The position numbers and the translations under genes were made by a program. A stretch of 64,000 bases of DNA from Hydractinia symbiolongicarpus (Eukaryota > Cnidaria > Hydrozoa > Anthoathecata > Hydractiniidae). Within the stretch, counting starts at the first letter, position 1; every line of letters begins with the position of its first letter. The notes below the pieces were generated by a model. That model was not told the DNA's origin and did no database searches. It was given only the letters and a program-made list of their open reading frames with translations. This document shows, piece by piece, positions 58,101-64,000 of the stretch. The stretch covers positions 14,613,001 to 14,677,000 of the forward strand of contig NC_079888.1 in assembly GCF_029227915.1 (NCBI RefSeq), in the 5' to 3' direction.

Positions 58101-60533
58101 AAGATTATGCTACGACTTCTTTTAAGTTAGTTTTAAATCAAGGGAAGCTTTAAATGCTTAATTTTAGCTTCACTATCCCTTTCCCTTCAAGCGCACGTTA
58201 CACATGCTCTAAAGTTTTAGACCTATAAAGTTTGTTCTTGAGAAAAAACAGTAGCTACTTTAAGGTGGATTTTCACGAAGCGAATTGAACGGCGAATTCG
58301 ACGGCGAATTTTTTGGCGATTTCGCTTTTTTAATGTTCACGACAAAATAAATTAGACGCCGAATTCATTGTTTACATTGGTTAACCGCGTTCTCATTGGT
58401 CTAAAACTTGTAGCGAAACCTTTAACTGAGAAAAATTAGGAACTGTTTCTACTTTTCAGCGAAGCGAATATTTCGATGCAAAATCATAACAAACAAAACT
58501 GCGCATGCTCAGATACAATTTGCCGTCGAATTCGCCGTTCAATTCGCTTCCTTAAAGTTCCCCTTTATATATTGGTGTAATGACTGAAATGCATTTTATT
58601 AAAGGGTTGTGTGGATAAAACGTCAAAGAATAAACATATCATCCAACGTGCGCATTATTACAGACATATTTTACAAGCAGGGCTCAGACCGAAGTGTTAT
58701 TGATTGGCGTAAATATAATGACACTGTCGTTCAAGACAACGTTCAAAGATACTAACTGTTTGTTCATGGTCAACAATTTTGTAGTATTACACCGTATATT
58801 TTGTGTTATGTGCGATTTTTATAAGCAAAACAGCAGTTTAGCTTAATGCAGCTTAGGTTTTTCTGTTTTAAAGTTTTCTGTTTTTTAATTTTTTAGAACA
58901 AGAAAGGTTCCCGAAGTAATAATTTTGCCGTCGTTGTTGTTGCTTATGAAAAAGCTTATATGATATAATATTTTATTCTTAATAAACTGTTTATTTATAT
59001 AAATGATAGAAATACAAATTTTCTATTAAACACTTCATCATTGTTTTCCTAAGCCTTTTCTGTAAAACGTCTTTAAAACGTCTTTAACACATCTCAAAAA
59101 GACGTCTTTTTTACGTTTCTCGAAGACGTTTTTAGGCGTTGAGCTTTTAGACGGGTCAGAGACGTCTTAGAGACGTCTCATCTGGTCTTTAAAAGACGTT
59201 TTAAAGACGTGTTTAAGACGTTTTATGTTTACTGGGGCACAAGACATTCTGTCGATTAATTTTGATATTGTTTAGGCTATTATCAATATATCTGTTTTTG
59301 ATTTTTTAGAAAGATCAAGCAAATTACCAATGTTAAGGTAAGTGCGGGAAAACATTATAGAGATAAATTTACAACTTCTCTCTCCTTATTTTGTAAACTA
59401 TTATCTGTAATATAATATTAACGATTTTGTTTAGGTAACAGAACCAAGTTTTGAATATGAGTATCCCGAGGTTAAATTAAGTGAAATAGTCAACGGTGAA
59501 GAACAAGACAATGTAAGCGCGTTCTTTGACAGCTATTTTGAAGTGACAAAATAAAATTAGGGATTACATTAGTCATTCTATATACAATATGTGCTTCTTT
59601 TCAGTGCAGAATTATTCCTCTGCAATCATACCCAGTGACACCATAGATATGGCCTGCTTTAATAAATAGTTTATTTACCTTAACATGGAACTACGAAAAG
59701 TGATTTATCAAAAAAAATTGTCCGTTACTCATAACGCAATCAATGAATATACTATGATAATAATTGAATTTTGCAGAAATGCGTTTTCATGCGCACTTTG
59801 ATTATTTAAAGTCTACACAAATGTAAGCAGAAATCTTCCTCCTTTTCTTTTCATGCTGAATTCCCATAAAATGTAAAAAGTGATATCACCCATGCGTCGT
59901 TATTGCTAAGCTTAATCAAGTGTAAATTCTATTGACGTATAGCATTAGACTATTTATATAAACTATCGGGTGACAGAAGTACGAAACACTTGAAAAATAA
60001 CAAATGGAATAATTAGGAAGAAGAACAGTTTATGCGCAATACAGTCTTTTTAGACATAGACAACAAACAACAAATGGACAATCAATATGTTAACAAAACA
60101 ACCTTTTCCTATTCTTCAGCTCTTTTGTAAATTTTGCACAAATTCACACAGTAAAAAAACATATCAACTGAATTTGTAGTCGTAATTTTCATTGAAATAT
60201 AAATATTGGTAAGTTAACAAAAACAAAGTCCTGTTGTCGTCATAATATTTTGTTGTCAGCAGTTTAAGTTCCTTGAGCTTCAAAGGCTTTTAATGGCGGT
60301 TTAAGCACACGGGTGACCTTTACCCGACAACTTAATGTAATCTTCCAACATAACACCAGAATTCCACTTTTTTTATTTTATTTTAGAATAAGCAGGGCTG
60401 TCAAGATGTGCAAGACAACAAAAATTATGCGCTATTGGTATTTGACAGCAAAGAAAATGTTACCTCGAATTATACTCCCCTATCAAAAGTTAACAACGGA
60501 ATTCCTATGAATAGAACTATGAAAACACCATAA
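43120..60533 (+). CDS. Type I membrane receptor-like protein with Cys-rich ectodomain, Thr stalk and ITAM-type tail (seven exons)
   Basis: Exons: 43120-43303, 54401-54630, 54770-54890, 56666-57029, 59310-59337, 59435-59512 and 60387-60533. Phases run 1, 0, 1, 2, 0, 0 and every junction fits. The sum is 1,152 nt (384 codons), open except TAA at 56998-57000 (codon 290). Residues 1-15 or so form a signal peptide; 30-60 hold a C-x3-C-x-C ... C cluster. Exons 2-3 form an uncharacterised ectodomain with GCSLKVDG, WSGLLIKLEVKC and CVLFKYEG landmarks. Exon 4 is Thr/Lys-rich and ends in a membrane span. The last three exons are cytoplasmic. Exon 7 gives YALL (Tyr 349) and YTPL (Tyr 364) separated by 11 residues, within the ITAM consensus. 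I do not recognise the ectodomain. The join of exon 1 across an 11-kb intron rests on phase and Cys content only. Either the TAA makes a tail-less protein, or alternative splicing avoids it, or the gene is dying. Confidence 0.65.
43570..46473 (+). mobile_element. Apparently complete piggyBac element
   Basis: TTAA flanks both sides (43566-43569, 46474-46477). The termini CCCTATTTGTACCGGG and CCCTATTCGTACCGGG (complement at the right end) differ at one base. Each end has a subterminal hairpin, GTGCGCT ... AGCGCAC at 43587-43605 and a similar one at 46413-46434. The 2.9-kb body contains a full transposase. It is inserted in the left subterminal repeats of the CMC element, so it is the younger of the two. 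Confidence 0.95.
43943..46091 (+). CDS. piggyBac transposase, two exons, looks intact
   Basis: Cuts and pastes the element at TTAA. Exons 43943-44084 and 44230-46091 join in phase 1 across a 145-nt intron (GTAATA ... CTCATAG) to give 667 residues without a stop. The N-terminus is acidic (DEELDDEDDLEE and a second Asp/Glu block), as usual in the family. The catalytic acids are in place: Asp 317 in SLDETL, Asp 402 in ISFDRLYTS, and Asp 508 (with Asp 511) in GGTDIVDQRM. The C-terminus is a Cys-rich zinc finger (CTVC ... CQSCGNTTC ... CMSC) that binds the subterminal DNA in this family. Length is somewhat above the roughly 590 residues of the insect enzyme. Intact frame, termini and TTAA copies together suggest recent activity. 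Confidence 0.93.
47111..47166. repeat. 56-bp hairpin with the termini of the CTACAACCCTGG MITE
   Basis: CTAGCTGCAACCCTGGAAA and a near-exact complement separated by about 18 bases. The arms match the ends of the MITE at 40,736-40,959, so this is either a minimal derivative or a chance relic inside the CMC element. Confidence 0.7.
47707..49586 (+). pseudogene. CMC/EnSpm-type transposase with one 1-base frameshift
   Basis: The first part (47707 to about 48288) starts at ATG after a TTTCAG acceptor. It has an acidic leader and then the family block DGVPLWKSTNSQFWPILG. The second part (to 49586) continues one frame over as FYGNTKPASVREFLSDF, CDAPARSFLKC, HTGYYSCERC, DYMHLVLLGVLKH and the C-terminal HALIHLADD segment. 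The break lies in the short T run at 48287-48290, where one missing T restores the family reading PMLCFYGN. No other stop was seen over about 625 codons. Upstream exons may exist, given the acceptor just before the ATG. The family assignment (tnp2/CMC-type in animals) is by motif recall. Confidence 0.75.
50476..50664. mobile_element. 189-bp MITE with TACCGTAGTTT termini
   Basis: The left end TACCGTAGTTTGTCTAATT pairs with the right end AATTAGAAAAACTACGGTA. The interior carries ACGCGT motifs and no coding. It lies inside the CMC element. Confidence 0.65.
51000..51451. repeat. Right subterminal GACGTC-rich minisatellite of the CMC element
   Basis: Some 450 bases built from AAGACGC and GACGTCTTTAAGACG units with variable spacing, ending at the inverted terminal TGCCGGCTGGG. 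The matching left tract is at 43,460-43,565 and 46,478-46,600, split by the piggyBac. Confidence 0.85.
51452..54400. other. Rest of intron 1 of the receptor gene
   Basis: No exon recognised. A 14-bp perfect AT-rich inverted repeat lies at 54139-54152/54165-54178. A short piece of the dispersed TTGCGGAGC repeat is near 52,664. Confidence 0.45.
54401..54890 (+). CDS. Receptor ectodomain, exons 2 and 3
   Basis: Exon 2 (54401-54630, phase 1 to 0) and exon 3 (54770-54890, phase 0 to 1) are separated by a 139-nt intron with GTAAGTTAG donor and TTTCAG acceptor. Four Cys lie in the pair (GCSL, DLCP, VKCK, GNCV), plausibly two disulphides. The segment has alternating polar and hydrophobic residues typical of a beta-sheet fold, but it lacks the Cys/Trp spacing of a classical immunoglobulin domain. 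A broken copy of exon 2 lies at 41,994, showing local duplication. Confidence 0.7.
54891..56665. other. Intron 3 of the receptor gene
   Basis: About 1.8 kb. No coding or repeat feature with support; poly-A at 55,120-55,135. Confidence 0.5.
56666..57029 (+). CDS. Receptor stalk and membrane-span exon with premature TAA
   Basis: The exon begins after a TTTTTACAG acceptor and opens with DPLTLSSFDPK. Some 60 residues of Thr/Lys/Pro repeats (ACA-rich codons, 56,700-56,820) look like an O-glycosylated stalk. Two Cys (ARCNTLTSC) precede a 20-residue hydrophobic span (AGVTSGAINLILILIVI). TAA at 56998-57000 stands where the minus paralogue has TTC (Phe). The remaining codons run in frame to a strong GTAAGT donor at 57030. 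The Thr-rich part has a long shadow frame on the other strand that is not a gene. Confidence 0.75.
57640..58075. mobile_element. Fragment of a pogo/Tigger-like MITE
   Basis: The right end reads (complement) CAGTAGACGTCTGCTAATTC and is followed by repeated TTCGAATTAGCGG-type motifs at 57,920-58,060. Related TTCGAATTGACGAATGTTCG sits at about 57,640, probably the degraded other end. The family name is a guess from the terminal sequence. Confidence 0.4.
58264..58563. mobile_element. 300-bp MITE with long inverted repeats
   Basis: The terminal inverted repeats are about 45 bp and share GAAGCGAATTGAACGGCGAA and, next, TTCGACGGC. There is no coding. It is nested inside the 57,080-59,236 element. 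Confidence 0.85.
60387..60533 (+). CDS. Receptor cytoplasmic tail exon with ITAM-type motif
   Basis: The acceptor TTATTTTAG is followed by 48 codons and TAA at 60531. Tyr 349 (YALL) and Tyr 364 (YTPL) form YxxL-x11-YxxL, inside the YxxL/I-x(6-12)-YxxL/I definition. In animals such motifs are phosphorylated by Src-family kinases and recruit Syk-type kinases. Exon 6 adds FEYEYPEV with two more Tyr. Function is inferred from the motif alone. Confidence 0.7.
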   Translation, partial: NKQGCQDVQDNKNYALLVFDSKENVTSNYTPLSKVNNGIPMNRTMKTP

Positions 60534-61665
60534 AGAAAATTTCATCATCCCCAATTCGTCATTTGTATTTAATAGTATGATATAATATGAACAAGAAACC
60601 GAGGCTGCTTTACCACTGACACTAAGGCAACAGATAATAAATTTCTTGAAAAAAGAAAAATAAATCGATACGGCGCCATAATTAACTCTCGTTGCATTTT
60701 AAACACTCTCGCCCACGGGTGTGAGTGGATTATAATATAATCGAAATAATATGTTTTGGTACTAATTTTATTTGGCAAAGCTTTTTAGGAAAAACTGTCT
60801 TTTCCCATGCAATGAAAATTTCGTATCTCTTAATTCGCTCTATTTGGTCAGTATGTCATTTTGATATCATTGATGTTACAAATTGAAGATAGAATCATGG
60901 AGCACGCTTCATGTAATCATTGGTATATCACCTTTATATCCAATCCCTTTCAGTGTCCATCCCGCAATAGAATAGATCATGAAACATTTAAAAATTGAAA
61001 CATTGGTATAGTATTAATAGTTAACAAGTTGGGCGAAAATGCTATTCACGTGGCAAGTAAAAAAAGCAAGTGTTAACCTTATAAGTAAAACATCAATCAT
61101 GTTGTCAATTTAGCGTTATATCAACCTGTTCTCCAATAGTGAATGTGTAGTAACAACTTGGTCCTGATAAAGCGAGATTCAATCAGTTCTATTATAGTTC
61201 AAAGTTTCGAAGTTGTAAACTTTTTAGGTATTTTAAACCACGATGGGTATTTTTTACAAATGTTGATGTCCCAGGTTGCTTCTAATAATAACTTCCTTCT
61301 CTGCAAGACATATATACAAGCCGACTCTCCGAACATGTGAAACATACTTATTTCTTGTGTGTCCTTGTTTCTGCTGTTTAGAAAGATATAACATATTTGT
61401 GATATCGAAACATTCTTCGCAGCTACGTTTTTACCTTTTTTTTAACATGACAGAAGTGAAATTTAAAGGGACTTTTACTAATTGTCACCATCATGTAAAT
61501 ATTATCATCCTTCGTTGATGCAATAACCTAGTGTGCACCTTTTGTTATTAGTAATTAGGAGGTTGTTGATATAAGCCCGGTTAGCAAGCTGGCTCGTTTA
61601 CCGAGATCTCCCTTGTTACTCATACTCCTCATATTTTTGCACATCTGTTTATATGGTCATATATA
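60534..61665. other. 3' flank of the receptor gene
   Basis: No supported gene. I see no canonical AATAAA within the first 100 bases after the stop. Confidence 0.4.
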
Positions 61666-61671
61666 ATAATA

Positions 61672-62019
61672 TCATGTACATTTTAGAAAGTAAATTACCT
61701 TAATTGATTGACATGTTAACTTTGTGTTTATGATCCATTCTTGGTTGTTAGACGTTACAAATCGATCTCCTTCTTCTATATATTGTCTGCATAGCTTACA
61801 TCGTCCGTCTTTACATTTCAGTAGACCAGGGAAGGCAGGATTTCTTTCTTTTGTTAATAATCGTAATAGACTTGGTGGGTGTCGTTGAGCAAACACTATA
61901 TTATAATTATTAAACTTTTCTTTATTTTTTTTGTTCTTTGCTCTTTTAACATTATTTTGATTCGTATAGTTACTGTAAAATATTGAAACAAACGGTATAT
62001 TTACTTTCTTGTGTTTCAT
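61672..62019 (-). CDS. Penelope-type linker-domain fragment, GIY-YIG part lost
   Basis: An ATG in good context (CCGCCATGA) starts a 115-codon frame. After a Lys/Asn-rich leader come PPSLLRLLTKERNPAFPGLL, CKDGRCKLC and TCQSIKVIYFLKC. This is the Cys-containing linker (CxxxRCKxC, TCxSxxVIYxLxC) that precedes the GIY-YIG nuclease in Penelope-like elements. The frame ends at a stop immediately after FLKC, where the nuclease should begin, so either it is truncated or the frame continues after an intron (a GTACAT follows). Its sequence differs from the element at 5.4-7.4 kb. It could also be a small stand-alone gene derived from such an element. Confidence 0.6.
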   Translation of the reverse strand: MKHKKVNIPFVSIFYSNYTNQNNVKRAKNKKNKEKFNNYNIVFAQRHPPSLLRLLTKERNPAFPGLLKCKDGRCKLCRQYIEEGDRFVTSNNQEWIINTKLTCQSIKVIYFLKCT

Positions 62020-62134
62020 GGCGGCGGGACTTTGTAATTAAGCGTTATATATACCCTTTTCTGCAGAAAATGTGTAAGACGAAACATGAATATATGACCG
62101 AAGGAACCTTGCTTTAGGTCGTCTAAAGGCGCAT

Positions 62135-62979
62135 TTAATATTCAACTAGATTTCTTGCAGAACAAAGCATGCTGTTGAAAACAACTTGCTCATTAGCAGA
62201 GCAAGATTTATATTTCTTCATGCAAAAGGGGGTTAGTGGGTATGCAGGATCGGCTATGAGGTACTTAGGTATTTTAAAGGCTTGTATTGATTGATAAACC
62301 GTAGGTATCGAATTATTCCTCAACTTGTGATTTACGCTTGAGTTTGCAAATACTTTTGCATCATGAACACTGCCTGGTCACATGCATTCTACACCCATAA
62401 AGTAACCTTGGTAGTCACAAACAGCTTGAACATTCAATAAATAGTACCGAAATAATCCTGGAAGTTTTGCACCGGACACTGAATTGGAACATGCGTCCCA
62501 TCAATTGCTCCGAAAGATTGTGACATTTCAAATTTTTTTTCAAATTGTGAGAATTTCCTCCTAACTTCATCTAAGATGAGGGGCAAATGAATATACTTGG
62601 GACCAACTTGTCTAGCTATAACTCCACAAACTTCTGCAACGACTTTCGAAACAGTAGAAATAGCTACACCAAAACTGTTTACTGTCATGCTCAGTGATTC
62701 AGTGTCCTTCAAATAATACAGAGTTATAGTTAGTTTTTTCTCACTGGTGAGAGCTATGTAATTAGGTGATAGAGGATCTGGAGATAAGAAGCGATCTACT
62801 TCTGCTAAAAGTTTGTTGAAGTCGTTTTGAGATAGGCGGAAATTTTGTCGCCAAAATTCCTCAGGTGATACACTAAGTAACACATTTTGCCACCACAATT
62901 CAGTGCGATCAGGCTTGAACCAGCTACTGCGTTTTTGTCTGCACCAACGTCTTTGCTGAAGACGTTTATTGTTTGTCAA
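62135..62979 (-). pseudogene. PIF/Harbinger transposase with one frameshift and one nonsense codon
   Basis: The first frame (62979-62434) starts at an ATG after a poly-basic leader and contains the N-terminal FWRQNFRLSQNDFNKLL block, a helix-turn-helix-like stretch (FGVAISTVSKVV) and the first catalytic region FGAIDGTHVPI. It stops at 62434. One frame over, NVQAVCDYQGYF continues (the usual second catalytic block), then a TGA replaces the Trp of the normal WPGSVHDAKVF motif. After it LIADPAYPLTPF (third block) leads to about 62,135. The far C-terminus (VVERAFGxLK) is missing. Two single-site lesions in an otherwise readable gene suggest a recent death. Confidence 0.8.
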
Positions 62980-63179
62980 TCATAACACCTTTTTCATATC
63001 ATCGTGACACAAATAGCCTGTCTCTGCTGACTTTTGATAATTTCTGATAGCTACTACTATCACAAATTATCAACTACTATTGAAGTTGGCATATCACCAA
63101 GAATATATTTGATAAACTTGCAATCAATATAGGCAAAATATATGTTTGTTTATATTTCGCCGCCAAAAATACTTTCGTT

Positions 63180-63305
63180 TTTAAACAGACAAAAACTTGA
63201 CGAGCCAGTCCGCCTACTCGGATGGAAAACATATAAACACAAAGTCGAAAACAGCCCGTCAAGTAAGCCAGCCGAGTCAGCCCGCCTCCACATAAACAGT
63301 CCCTA
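63180..63305. other. Possible 5' terminal region of the Harbinger element
   Basis: Contains repeated motifs GTCCGCCTACTCGGATGG and CCGAGTCAGCCCGCCTCCAC and ends in TAAACAGTCCCTAA. The complement TTAGGGACTGTTTATG resembles Harbinger termini. No matching left end was found. Confidence 0.3.
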
Positions 63306-64000
63306 AGATATTAATAACTTGACGAAGCATAAGTGTGCAAGGTGTAAATAGAGGTATAGCTGAAGTGCTGTTCTTTATTTTCGGAAAAATGGTTTTAGCA
63401 TCTCTAATCTTTGCACCCCGCTCAGCAATTTTGCAGTAATTAGAAATCACGGACAACATCCGGGTGTTGTTGTCAACTACTCGTTTCTTCGTGAAAAATC
63501 AACAATTTTACCCTTCATAAAGACAAAAAAAGTCTTAGACGTTTAAAAGTGTATTGTTTTGTATTTTCTTTGGGAAATTATATTTCAATATTTCAATTTC
63601 AATTTTTAATATTTCATTTTATTTTAATATATTTTCTTTGAGGCAGTAGATTTCAAACAAGTATTGCTTTATTGATTTCCGCCGGCAAAGGCGGAATCTT
63701 TAATATCGCCTGGGAAGATAGAGAGAGAGATAGAGAGATAGATAGATAGAGACAGTCCAGAGCCTTGACGCCTAAAACTTATCCAGGCTAAAGCTTAAAT
63801 CCTCGTTTTGACAGATTTTTTCTGAGAACGAGGCTAAATTGAGTTTTAAGCCAATAAGAATCCTAACAGTGCAACAAATTGTTTTATTATCCAATGAACA
63901 TTACTTTATTTTAAAGTTTATAATCGAAAGTTCGTGCAGTGTAGCATAATGAAGATCGTCTTATAATGCGCCATCTTTGATGTTATATAATTACGTCATT
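63306..64000. other. Right edge, no gene seen
   Basis: AT-rich with the small microsatellite; nothing else supported. Confidence 0.45.
63718..63753 (+). repeat. GATA/GAGA microsatellite
   Basis: A short run of AGAGAGAGATAGAGAGATAG-type sequence. Confidence 0.8.

Larger units (their letters stand above)
57080..59236. mobile_element. Non-autonomous element with CCCAGTAAACATAAA termini
   Basis: The left end CCCAGTAAACATAAAGGCGT and the right end (complement CCCAGTAAACATAAAACGTC) are inverted repeats. Both sides lead into GACGTCTTTA-rich tracts (57,100-57,390 and 59,060-59,220), the same layout as the CMC element at 43,446. At the left, a unit of about 60 bp (CGTCTCAAAGACGTCTTTAT ... CCAGTAAAAT) repeats four times. 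No transposase is visible; the interior holds other small elements. It occupies the intron after the membrane exon of the receptor gene. No clear target duplication. Confidence 0.75.

Noticed and set aside
43120-60533. Calling the gene Alr1 or Alr2, or an immunoglobulin receptor
   Set aside because: Only the overall architecture and ITAM-type tail agree; I see no Ig-fold signature in exons 2-3, so no symbol is given.

Overview
This window is animal nuclear DNA, AT-rich and intron-bearing, and it is dominated by transposable elements. A cnidarian, most likely a hydrozoan, is the best guess. The grounds are a ShKT-domain secreted gene, the mix of Penelope-like, CR1/Jockey-like, piggyBac, CMC and Harbinger elements, short introns with GT..AG borders, and a start codon sitting right behind a splice acceptor. 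The species assignment is inference. I saw no bacterial, plasmid or CRISPR feature.

Layout, left to right. Positions 1-17,400 hold decaying mobile elements: a small Harbinger-like element (2.1-2.7 kb), a Penelope-like element with 110-bp inverted terminal repeats (5.4-7.4 kb), a LINE reverse transcriptase broken by one stop (9.0-11.2 kb), a more decayed LINE (13.3-14.4 kb) and a tRNA-derived SINE (17.15 kb). From 18,650 to 20,597 lies a five-exon gene for a secreted protein with a Thr/Pro-rich repeat segment, two ShKT-like Cys domains and a basic tail; one exon carries an extra base. From 21 to 38 kb there are further remnants: a zinc-ribbon/transposase tail, a tRNA pseudogene, SWIM and THAP zinc-finger remnants, a 332-bp (TTTG)n tract, a Harbinger element with 3-bp target duplications and a non-autonomous piggyBac.

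The most interesting part is 39.4-60.5 kb. A seven-exon plus-strand gene (43,120-60,533) encodes a type I membrane protein with a signal peptide, a Cys-rich ectodomain, a mucin-like Thr stalk, one membrane span and a cytoplasmic tail with an ITAM-type motif (YALL, 11 residues, YTPL). All exon phases join. The only defect is a TAA at the cytoplasmic edge of the membrane span. The stalk-to-tail half of a paralogue lies on the minus strand at 39.4-40.1 kb and has its own single stop (TAG) seven codons after the equivalent position. A broken copy of the ectodomain exon lies at 41,994-42,222. This looks like a small, rapidly evolving receptor family. The architecture (not the fold) recalls the Hydractinia allorecognition proteins.

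The 11-kb first intron of that gene is mostly an 8-kb CMC (EnSpm-type) DNA transposon, into whose left end an apparently intact, TTAA-flanked piggyBac has inserted. A second element of the same terminal type, with a small MITE inside it, sits in the intron after the membrane-span exon. The right edge (61.7-63.3 kb) holds a Penelope linker-domain fragment and a broken Harbinger transposase.
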